In this document: one piece after another, positions 10,540-19,597 of the stretch
How the letters are laid out: every line of letters begins with the position of its first letter
How positions within the stretch are numbered: position 1 is the first letter of the stretch
NCBI GenBank assembly: GCA_918797485.1
Contig: CAKKNE010000002.1
Coordinates: 896,501 to 960,500 of the forward strand
Source: Pelagomonas calceolata
Lineage: Eukaryota; Sar; Pelagophyceae; Pelagomonadales; Pelagomonadaceae
Length of the DNA stretch: 64,000 bases
Direction of reading: 5' to 3'
Notes under the pieces: generated by a model
Told to the model about the DNA's origin: nothing
Database searches by the model: none
The model's input: the letters and a program-made list of their open reading frames with translations, nothing else
Position numbers and translations under genes: made by a program

Positions 10540-12618
10540 ATGAATACCTGGCAGCTCACGAGCTACGACGAGACCTGGGCCTTCCTGCGCACCGGCATCG
10601 AGCATACCTTCTCTGACGAGAAAGCGGACCCGCAGCGGCCCTGCGCCCGGGAACTATCGAGAGTCGTCCGCGAGGTCGTCCAGGTCCGCCGCTGGGAGAA
10701 AGAGTTATATAACGCTTTATGTGAGGAGCTCCAATCGCAAGCCGACGCTTGTGTCTCACGATGTACTGACGTAACGACGGTCGCGGCGGCGTGGCGCTCC
10801 TTTTCATCATCTCTGGGGACGGTCGTGACGGTCTTCCGATGCCTGGACGCGGCGCTACGCGTGGGCCTGGATCCCGTGTATCGCGTGGGCACGACATGTC
10901 TGAGGCGGTCGCTTGAACAGAGAGGCCTCTACGAGCCACTAGTGAGGGAACTCGTGCAAATGACGCGGGCGCGCCTCGACGAAGGAACGATAAATGACTG
11001 CCGGGCCTGCGTCGAGTGTCTACGGAAGTTGGACTGGTACTCTTCAACAGATTCAGAGGGCCCCTACCTCGAGGAGCTCGTGCTGCGAGACGCGCGCGAC
11101 CGTTTTACCAGAGAGGCGTGCGCGCCGGCGCAATGTTGTCGAGAGTACGTCCGACGTGTCGGTGCCGCGCTCGACGCCTGCGCCGCGACGTTCCTCTCAT
11201 CTACAACGGTGCCGCTCCTGGAATCTGTGGTTGTTGAGCATTTGGTAGCGCCCGCTATTGCGCACGTCGTGGCGAGCGGCGCCGGCGCTCTGTTGGACGA
11301 GGCGCTTGGTGGGGACGCGTCGGCCGTGCATGTACTGACGCGGCTCGGCGGCCTTTGTAGACGCGGCGACGCTTTGTGTGATCTGCAGCGGGCCGTGTCG
11401 ACGCACGCGGCGAAGCTGGCTCGTCAAACGCTGTCGGCGCCGGACGAGCGCGTCGGTTTCGAAGTACTAAAGCTCCTGGACGCTCTGACGACTATCGTCG
11501 AGGCGGCCTTCACGATAGAATCTGTGGAGGCGGTCCCGACGGACGTCTGGGACGCCTTTAATCGCAAAGAAGAGACACCTGCGACCTGGGGCGCGAAGTG
11601 CGTCGAGGACGCCATGGAAGCGGCGCTCAATGAGGAGGATGAACGCTTCGCCGTCTGCGCGGCGCGCTGCTTCGACGCGACGCTGCGCACTGATAAAACA
11701 CCGAGCCTGCGCCTCTTCCGGCTGTGTCGGGCCAAGGACGTCTTCGAAGCGACTTATCGAGCGGACCTGGGGTTGCGGCTGCTGGGGCACCTCACCACGA
11801 AAACGTCACATGGCGCATTGGGCCGCGAGCACGACGCCATCAAATCTCTTGAAAACGAGTGCGGCGCGTCCTATGTCGCAAAACTCGAAGGCATGTGCGT
11901 TGATGCGTTACGGAGCCGCGCCATGGTCAAGGGCTTTGCCCATGCCATCGCGAACCCGACGTTGCTAACAAGGGGGCCCTGGCCGGCCTATCCCGAGTGT
12001 ACGCTGGTGCTCCCGCCTCTCCTGGCCCGGGCCAAGGTCGAATTTGAACAATGGTACGCGTCGCACCACCAGGGCCGGAAGCTGCACTGGCACTGTGACC
12101 TAGGGTCCTGTGCCGTCCAGGCGAAGTACGCAACCGATACGCTGGTGTTGGACGTCGTGCCGGCGCAGGCCTGCTTCCTCTTAGTTCTTGATGATGGTGT
12201 TTGTTTATCGCGAGAGGCGCTCTCCACAAAAGTCGGGCTCGACGGCGCCTCTTTTGACACCGTCGCTGCTTCATTAATCGAGGCGCGGCTGATCGTGTGC
12301 GAGGATGATGTGTATGAGGCGACCCGGAAAAGGCCTGTGAACGGCACCGTCGCGCCGCCGCGCCACGACGCCGCGGCGCCGCTCCGGGCGCGCGTCGCCG
12401 ACGCGGTGCGCAAGGACCGCGCGTACGCTGTGGATGCGGCGATTGTGCGCGTCATGAAGGCGCGGCGGACGCTGCCGCAGAAGCGGCTGGTCGCCGACGT
12501 GCTGCGCGCGCTCGTGCACCCCGCGGCGGAAGGCGATGTCATGGCGCGCGTGGAGTCGCTCGTCGAGCGGGAGTACCTGGAGTCTTCTTCTCCGGGGGTG
12601 TTTAATTATTTACCGTAA
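10540..12618 (+). CDS. Cullin-family ubiquitin-ligase scaffold
   Basis: A 692-residue cullin, the scaffold of cullin-RING E3 ubiquitin ligases, acting in cytosol and nucleus. The N-terminus (MNTWQLTSYDETWAFLRTG) resembles the first cullin repeat. The middle is the helical cullin-repeat/homology region. The C-terminus is diagnostic: a winged-helix segment with AAIVRVMKARRTL, whose Lys at about residue 640 is the NEDD8 acceptor, then a REYLE...FNYLP tail. Length is slightly below the usual 740-780. The start is the ATG at 10540; the 36 bases upstream are open but lack an ATG. No intron is needed. Which cullin (1/3/4-type) is unclear because the family is divergent in algae. The gene is tail-to-tail with the next gene, with only 8 bp between the stops. 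Confidence 0.88.
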   Translation: MNTWQLTSYDETWAFLRTGIEHTFSDEKADPQRPCARELSRVVREVVQVRRWEKELYNALCEELQSQADACVSRCTDVTTVAAAWRSFSSSLGTVVTVFRCLDAALRVGLDPVYRVGTTCLRRSLEQRGLYEPLVRELVQMTRARLDEGTINDCRACVECLRKLDWYSSTDSEGPYLEELVLRDARDRFTREACAPAQCCREYVRRVGAALDACAATFLSSTTVPLLESVVVEHLVAPAIAHVVASGAGALLDEALGGDASAVHVLTRLGGLCRRGDALCDLQRAVSTHAAKLARQTLSAPDERVGFEVLKLLDALTTIVEAAFTIESVEAVPTDVWDAFNRKEETPATWGAKCVEDAMEAALNEEDERFAVCAARCFDATLRTDKTPSLRLFRLCRAKDVFEATYRADLGLRLLGHLTTKTSHGALGREHDAIKSLENECGASYVAKLEGMCVDALRSRAMVKGFAHAIANPTLLTRGPWPAYPECTLVLPPLLARAKVEFEQWYASHHQGRKLHWHCDLGSCAVQAKYATDTLVLDVVPAQACFLLVLDDGVCLSREALSTKVGLDGASFDTVAASLIEARLIVCEDDVYEATRKRPVNGTVAPPRHDAAAPLRARVADAVRKDRAYAVDAAIVRVMKARRTLPQKRLVADVLRALVHPAAEGDVMARVESLVEREYLESSSPGVFNYLP

Positions 12619-12626
12619 TGTCCTTG

Positions 12627-13835
12627 TTAGTCACCAACGCCATCCCGCCGCCGCAGCTCCGCCAGCCGCACGTCGTCCCCGCTCACGAACTCCGCCTCCG
12701 CGAAGCGCGCCACCGCGGCGGCGGCGCGCGCGAGGGCCGCCTCGGGGTCGGCCTCGGCGGCGCACGGCCGCGACGCGAAGGTCTTCATGGCCTTCGGGTC
12801 GCCGGCTAGATCATTGCGCGCCGCCGCCTGCGCGTCACTAGACAAAAACGCGTCGTACGCGCCGCGGTCCAGATCCAGCAGCGTCGCCAGCGCGGCGTCG
12901 TCGCCGGCAGGCACAATGGCAAAAGTAGCGTCGCGCCGGTACCACTTGAGCTGCTCGGCGGCGTAGTTCCTAGATGCCGTGCGAAACTGGCGGCAGAAGG
13001 CGACGTAGCTTTCGAGCGACGCGTCCGCTTCCCCAGAAACGCGCGCCTCCAGATAATCCAGGGCCTGGCGGTAGCCGATGGCGCGCGCCGCCGTCGACGA
13101 CGAAGGCAGCCGCCCCGCCGCTCTTAGATTAGCCGTCTCCTCCAAGAGGCCGCGCGCGAGCATAATGTCGCACCTTTCATCAATAGCGTGGTACAACGCG
13201 GTCCGGTCCGCCGGCGCCAGGAACGCGCAGCGCACGTCAAAATCACTTCCCAGGACCGGCCGGCGCGCTTCGACACTCCCGCCGCCGGCCTCCCGATCGA
13301 GCTCGATCTCCAGCGCGCGCGACAGGCGGTAGAAGTCGTTCTGCGAGAGCTTCGCGACGCGCGCCGCGCACGCTTCCGAACGCGCAGCAACCGCGCTCAG
13401 AGCACTTTCCCAGTCGTCGCCGTACGGTGCTAGGAATTCTTGAGCCGAGGCCGCCGCTGTAGCGGACGCCTTGGGCGCGTCCGGCGCGCCCCGCACGAGC
13501 CATTGCGCGTACATCATCGTGCCGCCGACGACGACTGGCAGTTTTCCTCGTTTCACTACATCACCGACCGCCTCGGCCGCGGCGGCGCACCACGCGCCGG
13601 CGGACCAGGGTTCTGATGCGTCCGCGACGTCGACCAAGTGGTGGCGCACCCTTTGTAGTTCCGCCGGCGACGGCTTGTTGGAGCCGACGTCGAGGCCGCG
13701 GTAGAGCTGCACGCTGTCCGCGCTGACCAACTCGCCGTCCCTGGCTTCGCACAGTCTTAAGGCAGCGCTGGACTTGCCGACGGCGGTCGGGCCCGCGACG
13801 ACCAGCACGCGCGCCGGCGGGGCCATGGCACTCAT
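12627..13835 (-). CDS. tRNA dimethylallyltransferase (tRNA isopentenyltransferase)
   Basis: About 402 residues of the MiaA/IPT family, which transfers a dimethylallyl group from DMAPP to N6 of A37 in tRNAs reading UNN codons. Visible motifs are the P-loop GPTAVGKS (residues 15-22), DSVQLYRGLDVGSNKP, GGTMMYAQWLVRG, a RALEIELDRE segment and a C-terminal substrate-binding region ending near RTASRNYAAEQLKWYRR. There is no C2H2 zinc finger of the kind found in animal and yeast cytosolic enzymes, so it resembles the bacterial/plastid type. The start is the ATG at 13835; another in-frame ATG is at 13826. An Ala/Arg-rich in-frame stretch lies further upstream without an ATG, so an organelle-targeting extension could exist on a different exon. 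Confidence 0.9.
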   Translation of the reverse strand: MSAMAPPARVLVVAGPTAVGKSSAALRLCEARDGELVSADSVQLYRGLDVGSNKPSPAELQRVRHHLVDVADASEPWSAGAWCAAAAEAVGDVVKRGKLPVVVGGTMMYAQWLVRGAPDAPKASATAAASAQEFLAPYGDDWESALSAVAARSEACAARVAKLSQNDFYRLSRALEIELDREAGGGSVEARRPVLGSDFDVRCAFLAPADRTALYHAIDERCDIMLARGLLEETANLRAAGRLPSSSTAARAIGYRQALDYLEARVSGEADASLESYVAFCRQFRTASRNYAAEQLKWYRRDATFAIVPAGDDAALATLLDLDRGAYDAFLSSDAQAAARNDLAGDPKAMKTFASRPCAAEADPEAALARAAAAVARFAEAEFVSGDDVRLAELRRRDGVGD

Positions 13836-14166
13836 GGCGCCGGCCAGCGCGCGTGCTGCGGCAGCCGTGATTAAGACTCGCGCCGTCGTGCAAGGTGATG
13901 CATGCACGACTCCTAGGACGCCGTGCACAGTACACTCGTGCAGGTTATGCGGTCATGCGGCTGCTGCTGCGAGCAACAATCGGCTAGCGGCGTAAGACAC
14001 TAGCAAACTTGCGCGCACGCGTCTAGCGCACGCGAATACGCGAGGCGTCGGATGCGCGTCTGGTCGGTTCCTATTTTTTACACAAGGTTTTACTGCGGCT
14101 CCGGCCCGTCGGCTACCTCTAGCCACCCGCGCCCGGCGCCGCCGCGCGACCCGTCACGTGTCCGCT
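13836..14166. other. Intergenic gap between tRNA-modification gene and centrin 1
   Basis: This 331-bp gap holds the promoter of the transferase and the 3' end of centrin 1. At 13983-14004 it contains a motif, GCTAGCGG, three bases, then AAGACACTAGC, that recurs with two changes at 51906-51927, also upstream of a minus-strand gene. At 14107-14130 there is CGGCTACCTCTAGCCACCCG, repeated downstream of the second centrin. Confidence 0.45.
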
Positions 14167-14652
14167 TTACGTGAAGGTCTTCTTCGTCATGATGCCGTAG
14201 AACTCGTCCGGCGAGATCTCGCCGTCCTGGTCCGTGTCGGCGCGCTCGATCATCTCCATGAGCTCCGCGTCGGACATGGTCTCGCCGAGCTCCTTGGCGA
14301 CGCGCTTGAGGTTGCGCAGCGTGATGCGGCCCGTCTGGTCGTCGTCGAAGAGGTTGAACACCTTCTGGATGTCCTCGCGCGTGTCCTTGTCGGACATCTT
14401 CGCCGTCATCATGTCGAGGAACTCCTCGAAGTCGATGGAGCCGTCGTTGTCCTTGTCGATGTCGCCGATCATCTGGTAGATGGTCTGGTTCTTGGCCTCG
14501 AAGCCGAGCGACTGCATGGCCGCCTTGAGCTCCTTGGGGTCGATCGTGCCGGAGCCATCCGTGTCGAAGAGGTTGAAGGCCTCGCGGATCTCCTCGATCT
14601 CCTCCTCGGAGAGGCCGGGGCGCTCGTAGGTTTTCGTGGGACGCTTGGGCAT
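14167..14652 (-). CDS. CETN: Centrin (caltractin), copy 1
   Basis: A 161-residue centrin, a Ca2+-binding protein of basal bodies and centrosomes. Four EF-hands are visible: loops at 30-41 ([12 protein letters not shown]), 66-77 ([12 protein letters not shown]), 103-114 ([12 protein letters not shown]) and 139-150 ([12 protein letters not shown]). The third lacks the terminal acidic residue and is probably weak or inactive. The N-terminus ([18 protein letters not shown]) is the usual short basic lead. The start ATG is preceded by an A-run on the sense strand. The encoded protein is identical to copy 2 at 17408-17893. It is divergent from the amidase gene. Confidence 0.95.
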   Translation of the reverse strand: MPKRPTKTYERPGLSEEEIEEIREAFNLFDTDGSGTIDPKELKAAMQSLGFEAKNQTIYQMIGDIDKDNDGSIDFEEFLDMMTAKMSDKDTREDIQKVFNLFDDDQTGRITLRNLKRVAKELGETMSDAELMEMIERADTDQDGEISPDEFYGIMTKKTFT

Positions 14653-15321
14653 GTTTTTTTACCTGCGAGGCGGAAAGCGGTGAGCGCCGCGGAAGGCTAT
14701 GCGGTCGGGGGCGCCGCGGCCCCAATAAGGTGGGAGGCGTGTTGGATATACTCTCGACATGGGTGTGAGGGCGGCCCGGGGCGCCGACGGCGGCGCCGCG
14801 GCCGCCCTGGGCGCCGCGGCGCCAAGACTGTTTGGCTGCCCCAGTTCCGCCGCGGGCGCGCGGCGGCGCGCGGGCAGCCCCGGCGGGCTTTGGAAGATCA
14901 TAAGAAAGCTTTTGGCGGGCGGCGCGGCGCCGGGCGGGCGCTTCTCGACGCGGGGGCGCGCGAATTAGCTGTCTCGTGCTGGGGCCGGCCGCTATCTCCT
15001 AAAGCTGTATCCCTAGTTAGGGCGGACGCGGGATGACCCTTTATGATCCCTTTATGATACCGTAGTTGTGAGCTAGTCCCTCCTACTCTTCAATATGAGA
15101 GAAGAAGGCTATTCACGCCTCCGCGAGCTAGAGAGTCTTTGCATGCTCTCGTTGGCGCTGGTCTCAAAACGCGCCGCACGCCGCCGCCGCGGCACGGTCG
15201 CACCACTATTGAAGGCGCACGGACCCTCCGCCTGCATTGGGAACAGGGGGCAGCCTTAGCTCGCACCAATTTGCGTGCCGGGAGCCGCCCAGTGGGTGCC
15301 TCCCCGTAGCATTGGGCAGCC
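14653..15321. promoter_or_regulatory. Divergent upstream region of centrin 1 and amidase
   Basis: These 669 bp lie between two outward-facing start codons. The sequence is GC-rich with runs of GGCGCCG. Near 15033-15060 the motif CCTTTATGAT occurs twice in tandem. No extra gene is convincing: short open frames here have no recognisable domain and the composition follows the surrounding GC bias. Confidence 0.4.
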
Positions 15322-17115
15322 ATGGGCGCCGGCGCCAGCACGAACCTGGCCTGGGAGCCGTCGGTCCTCGGAGACAGTGCAGCAGAAATAATAAGACAAA
15401 TTCGTAGTGGCGAGAGGACTTGTGTGGAAATCGTCCAGGCTAGCTTGGACCGCATCACACTACTGGAGACGAGCGAGCGGCCCCTGAACGCCTGCGTCGA
15501 GACCCTGGCCGAGAGTGCGCTGGAAGCGGCCCGCACCGTCGACGATAAGGTCAAGAATAAACGACCGCTGGGACCGCTCGAAGGGCTGCCCATCGTCGTC
15601 AAGATTAACGTTGACGTCAAAGGAGCGCTGACCACGGCGTCGACGGCGGCTCTGAAGGAGTGGCGGCCGCCATCGAACGCGCCGTGCGTCTCCCGACTAA
15701 TAGAGGCGGGGGCAATAATCGTGGCTCGAGCGAACATGTGCGAGCTCGCTGTGGGCTTTAGCGGCGCTTCGCCGGTGCACGGCTTGTGTTTGAACCCGCG
15801 GAACCCGGCGATCAACGTGGGCGGGTCGTCGTCGGGCACGGCAGCAAGCGTCGCTGCGGGTATCGTGCCCTGCGGGCTTGGTAGCGACACGGGCGGTTCG
15901 TTGCGGGGGCCGGCGGCTTTATGTGGTGTTGTTGGGTTTCGTCCTTCCACAGGCCGCTGGCCTTCGAAGGGTGTGGTGCCCGTGTCCGCATTACGAGATA
16001 CGCCGGGGCCCATCGGCCAATCGGTGGAGGACGTGTGTTTGTTGGACGCGGCGGCCACGTCTTCACCGTTGGTGGAGGCAAAGGACGTGACAGACCTCAA
16101 GATAGGCATACCGAGGGACTGGCTCGCCACGGCTCCGAATGGTTGCGATGAGAACGCCCTGGCCGCATTAGATGCGGCTTCTGCAGCTCTACGCAAGAGC
16201 GGCGCGCTCGTGGAAGACGTGGACGGCTTCTGCGCCGTGACGGAGACCAGTAGGGATACGTGGCCCGTCCAGGTGCTCCCCGTGCCCTTCGAGAACAACC
16301 ATAACGACCTACAAACATACATCGAGGCCCACCAGGACGCTCTAGGCTTAGATATAGAAGCTTTACGTCCATTGGATCGCATGGAGCGCAAGCTGTACTT
16401 TGCGTCGTTAGATGATGAATCACTGAAACAGATCGCGAGACGAGCGCACTGCGAGAAAGATTGTGTAATGGATCTACTCGACAGTATCGGCACGTTGACG
16501 GTATCAAGTATCCAGGACAAGGTCGCTTCTCCACATATCCGCGCGCTGTTTGATTCACCAAAAATACCGCAGGATATTATTGATGAGCGCCTCGGCTTCG
16601 CAAAAGACCCGGACCGGCCGATGGCCAAAAACTTAACGGAGCTCAAGAGGTGGGAGTCCGAGGAGCGCGGGCGCCGCTTAGCGGTCAAGGACGAGGAGAT
16701 CCAACGGGTGATACAGGAGGTCATCGACGAGAAGACGCAGGCTTCACAAAAGGGTGTTGAGGCGCTGGAAAAGGCCTACCGTGCTTTCTTCGCCGAGAAG
16801 AACATACGATGCTTACTACTACCTACGATGCCCCAGCCGCCGGGTACCATCAATGACAAGGGCTACGCCGCGAAGGCGTTTACGAACGAGTACCACTGGC
16901 TCTTCCATCTGAACGAGATCCCCGTGCCCTCCATAACCCTACCGACGTCCGTCGTCTTCCCGGGGTCCATGATTCCATGCAGCGTGCTGCTTTATGGATT
17001 GGATGATGCCGAATTGCTCGGCGTCGCGCGGACGCTCGAGGACGCATTAGGGGGTGTGTCGGACTGGGCGGTGGCGGCGTTCGGCGGGCGGCGGACGCTC
17101 GGCGGGGCGCCCTGA
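15322..17115 (+). CDS. Amidase-signature family hydrolase
   Basis: A 597-residue amidase-signature enzyme hydrolysing a C-N amide bond; the substrate is not predictable. The Ser-cisSer-Lys triad is clear: Lys94 in IVVKIN, cis-Ser169 in NVGGSSSG and nucleophile Ser193 in DTGGSLRG. The 99- and 24-residue spacings match GatA-type enzymes. The signature block runs from about 165 to 210. A roughly 100-residue helical, charged segment in the middle (near SLDDESLKQIARRAHCEKD) enlarges the protein relative to bacterial amidases. The N-terminus MGAGAST fits an N-myristoylation signal, suggesting membrane attachment (inference). The start is the ATG at 15322. The gene sits between the two centrin copies. 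Confidence 0.9.
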   Translation: MGAGASTNLAWEPSVLGDSAAEIIRQIRSGERTCVEIVQASLDRITLLETSERPLNACVETLAESALEAARTVDDKVKNKRPLGPLEGLPIVVKINVDVKGALTTASTAALKEWRPPSNAPCVSRLIEAGAIIVARANMCELAVGFSGASPVHGLCLNPRNPAINVGGSSSGTAASVAAGIVPCGLGSDTGGSLRGPAALCGVVGFRPSTGRWPSKGVVPVSALRDTPGPIGQSVEDVCLLDAAATSSPLVEAKDVTDLKIGIPRDWLATAPNGCDENALAALDAASAALRKSGALVEDVDGFCAVTETSRDTWPVQVLPVPFENNHNDLQTYIEAHQDALGLDIEALRPLDRMERKLYFASLDDESLKQIARRAHCEKDCVMDLLDSIGTLTVSSIQDKVASPHIRALFDSPKIPQDIIDERLGFAKDPDRPMAKNLTELKRWESEERGRRLAVKDEEIQRVIQEVIDEKTQASQKGVEALEKAYRAFFAEKNIRCLLLPTMPQPPGTINDKGYAAKAFTNEYHWLFHLNEIPVPSITLPTSVVFPGSMIPCSVLLYGLDDAELLGVARTLEDALGGVSDWAVAAFGGRRTLGGAP

Positions 17116-17407
17116 CGACGCCGTCGACGCGCCCCGCGCCTGAGACGGCGCCGCCGACACGCCCTCCCGAAGTGAACGCCGTCGACGCGCGCCAGTGTTC
17201 TGTCGCCCCTGACGAGGCGTCGCGGGCGCGTAGCCCGTGTTCTGTGTACATACTATAAATTTCCGCACCGTTATCTACCTCTAGAAGCCCGATGCCCGCC
17301 GCGCGGCGCCAGCGAATCGCGGCGCGAACGAACGCGGCGGCTTTGGCGCCGCGGCCCCGTCGGCTACCTCTAGCCACCCGGCGCCGCGGCGCTCTTTTTC
17401 ACGCGGC
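17116..17407. other. 3' intergenic gap between amidase and centrin 2
   Basis: A tail-to-tail gap. It includes a second copy of CGGCTACCTCTAGCCACCCG (near 17358), the same sequence found just downstream of centrin 1. The duplicated unit therefore extends into the 3' untranslated region. Nothing else was recognised. Confidence 0.4.
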
Positions 17408-17893
17408 TTACGTGAAGGTCTTCTTCGTCATGATGCCGTAGAACTCGTCCGGCGAGATCTCGCCGTCCTGGTCCGTGTCGGCGCGCTCGATCATCTCCAT
17501 GAGCTCCGCGTCGGACATGGTCTCGCCGAGCTCCTTGGCGACGCGCTTGAGGTTGCGCAGCGTGATGCGGCCCGTCTGGTCGTCGTCGAAGAGGTTGAAC
17601 ACCTTCTGGATGTCCTCGCGCGTGTCCTTGTCGGACATCTTCGCCGTCATCATGTCGAGGAACTCCTCGAAGTCGATGGAGCCGTCGTTGTCCTTGTCGA
17701 TGTCGCCGATCATCTGGTAGATGGTCTGGTTCTTGGCCTCGAAGCCGAGCGACTGCATGGCCGCCTTGAGCTCCTTGGGGTCGATCGTGCCGGAGCCGTC
17801 CGTGTCGAAGAGGTTGAAGGCCTCGCGGATCTCCTCGATCTCCTCCTCGGAGAGGCCGGGGCGCTCGTAGGTTTTCGTGGGGCGCTTGGGCAT
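17408..17893 (-). CDS. CETN: Centrin (caltractin), copy 2
   Basis: A 161-residue protein identical to centrin copy 1, with the same four EF-hand loops and the same degenerate third loop. By eye the two coding regions differ at only two of 486 positions, both silent (one Asp and one Arg codon). The similarity falls away abruptly upstream of the ATG: copy 1 has an A-run, copy 2 has AACAACC. A short similar stretch persists after the stop. The gene is divergent from the alpha/beta hydrolase at 18442. Confidence 0.95.
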   Translation of the reverse strand: MPKRPTKTYERPGLSEEEIEEIREAFNLFDTDGSGTIDPKELKAAMQSLGFEAKNQTIYQMIGDIDKDNDGSIDFEEFLDMMTAKMSDKDTREDIQKVFNLFDDDQTGRITLRNLKRVAKELGETMSDAELMEMIERADTDQDGEISPDEFYGIMTKKTFT

Positions 17894-18441
17894 GGTTGTT
17901 TGTGTCTGCGAGGGTGCGGCGTGAGGGCGGTGTGGCGCCGAGGTGTTTGCTGGGCGTCGGTGGGTGGGTGGCGGGCGTTGGCAGGGTTCCCGGGCCCCTC
18001 GCGCGGCTAGGCTAGCCAGGAAGCAGGGTGCTCTCTGGATGGCTGTGCTTTCGCGGCGCGGCTGCTTTTCAGTCGGAGAAGTTGTGGAGCCCTCGTGGAG
18101 GTGTAGCTCGAGCTAATGAGGGCTGTGGGCGTGATCGGACGCAGGCGTGTACAGTGCTACAGTCTCCGCGGGCTGTGGGCTGGGAGAGGGCGTTGCAAAA
18201 CAGGTTTCGGAAAAAGTCCCTCCGTTTGAGACCTCTACGGAGCTCGAACTACTCCATGGACGACGTAGGCACACTTAAGGCCGGATAAAGTTGGCTAAAA
18301 CTTTTCTAGAGCCCCTGTAACTCTAGCTCGACCTCCTCCCAACCACACGACCCACGCCGTAAAATACATGAATAGTTGTACTGATACATTTTCTGAGGTC
18401 CATTTTGCAGTCGCGCACGCGTGAACTGATCGCTGCAATCG
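17894..18441. promoter_or_regulatory. Divergent upstream region of centrin 2 and hydrolase
   Basis: A 548-bp gap between outward-facing genes, less GC-biased than the genes. It contains GGCTAGGCTAGCC near 18006-18020 and a CTAGAGCCCCTGTAACTCTAG-like inverted pair near 18305. No coding feature can be supported. Confidence 0.35.
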
Positions 18442-19557
18442 ATGGCAGTCGTCCGCAGCGCCCTAGTCCACACGACTGCAGCGGCTGCATTCTTGCTGCG
18501 GCGTCCTCCGCGGCCATGCGTGCGAATGCTGGCCAGTACGAGTTCGGTAGAGGTAGCAGTGCCAGGAGGCCTGACGCTGCGAGGCACGCGTTACGCCAGC
18601 GATGCGAGCGAAGGCGGCCGCTGGCTCCTACTCCACGGCTGGTTAGATAATAGCGACAGCTTCGCAGCGCTAGCGCCGAAGCTCTGCGACGCCGACGGTG
18701 CCGCGTTCGCGGACGTCGTGGCTCTCGACCTCGCAGGCCACGGCCTCTCGGACCATAGGAACGGTCCGTATCACGCCGTGGATTTCGCTGCCGACGCCAT
18801 CTACGCGGCAAACGAACTCTGGGGCGAGGGCTGCCATTTTAACGTAGCGGGACACTCGCTGGGCGGCGGCGTCGCCCTGATGGTCGCGGGCGCGTGGCCG
18901 GACCGTATACGACGCGTGGCAGCGATCGAAAGCGCGGGAGCGCTCGCCGGGCCCGCCGCCGATGCGCCGTCGTCGCTGCGGAAGAGCTGCCGACGACCTC
19001 CCGTCGGCGGCTCGCGGCGCGTCTTCAGGGACGCCGCCGACGCCGCGCAGCGCCGCGCCGCGAAGAACGTCATGGCCGACGCGCGGTTCACGGAACGCGA
19101 AGCGCTCGTGCTGACGGCGCGAGGATTAGAGGAGGTCGACGGCGGCGTCCGCTGGCGCACGGACCCCTGGCTGCTGCGACCGTCCCGGCTCCGCCTCGAC
19201 CCGAGCCAGGGCCTCGCCTTCGCGCGAGCGACGACGGCCCCGGCACTGCTCGTCCTCGCGAAGGACGGCGGCTTCGCGCGGACTGGGCGATTCGTGGACC
19301 CGTCGTCGTGGTGGGTGCGCGTCGGCGCCGCGCTCGCCGCCCGCGTCCGCCCCGGCGCCGCGTCGTTCCGAGGCCTCGGCGGCGCCGCGACGTTGGCGGA
19401 CCTGTCCGCGCGGATACGGGCGCTGCGACGGCGTACGGTTGTTACTCTGCCCGCGGGCGGGCACCACGTCCACTTGAGCGAACCCGACGCTGTGGCGGAC
19501 GCGTTCGTCGCGTGGGCGAACGGCGGCACCGATGTGTACGGTGCGCTCGGCGCGTAG
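18442..19557 (+). CDS. Alpha/beta hydrolase (serine-hydrolase-like)
   Basis: A 371-residue alpha/beta-hydrolase-fold protein. The oxyanion HG is in LLLHGWLDN (about 65-66), the nucleophile is Ser139 in GHSLGGG, and the probable catalytic His is in GGHHVHL near the C-terminus. LDLAGHGLSDHR and the spacing recall the SERHL/epoxide-hydrolase-like branch; the substrate is unknown. The first 30 residues (Ala/Arg-rich with a hydrophobic run) could be an organelle-targeting leader, in which case MLASTSSVEV would be the mature or alternative start. The middle cap region is unusually Arg/Ala-rich. The gene is convergent with meckelin, with 40 bp between stops. Confidence 0.82.
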   Translation: MAVVRSALVHTTAAAAFLLRRPPRPCVRMLASTSSVEVAVPGGLTLRGTRYASDASEGGRWLLLHGWLDNSDSFAALAPKLCDADGAAFADVVALDLAGHGLSDHRNGPYHAVDFAADAIYAANELWGEGCHFNVAGHSLGGGVALMVAGAWPDRIRRVAAIESAGALAGPAADAPSSLRKSCRRPPVGGSRRVFRDAADAAQRRAAKNVMADARFTEREALVLTARGLEEVDGGVRWRTDPWLLRPSRLRLDPSQGLAFARATTAPALLVLAKDGGFARTGRFVDPSSWWVRVGAALAARVRPGAASFRGLGGAATLADLSARIRALRRRTVVTLPAGGHHVHLSEPDAVADAFVAWANGGTDVYGALGA

Positions 19558-19597
19558 TTAATTGTTTTCCAAGTCTTACCCAAGGAGACCCCTAGGA

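Noticed and set aside
15090-16724. 544-codon minus-strand open frame opposite the amidase
   Set aside because: Ser/Arg-rich shadow of a strongly conserved amidase; no domain, and explained by GC-biased third positions.
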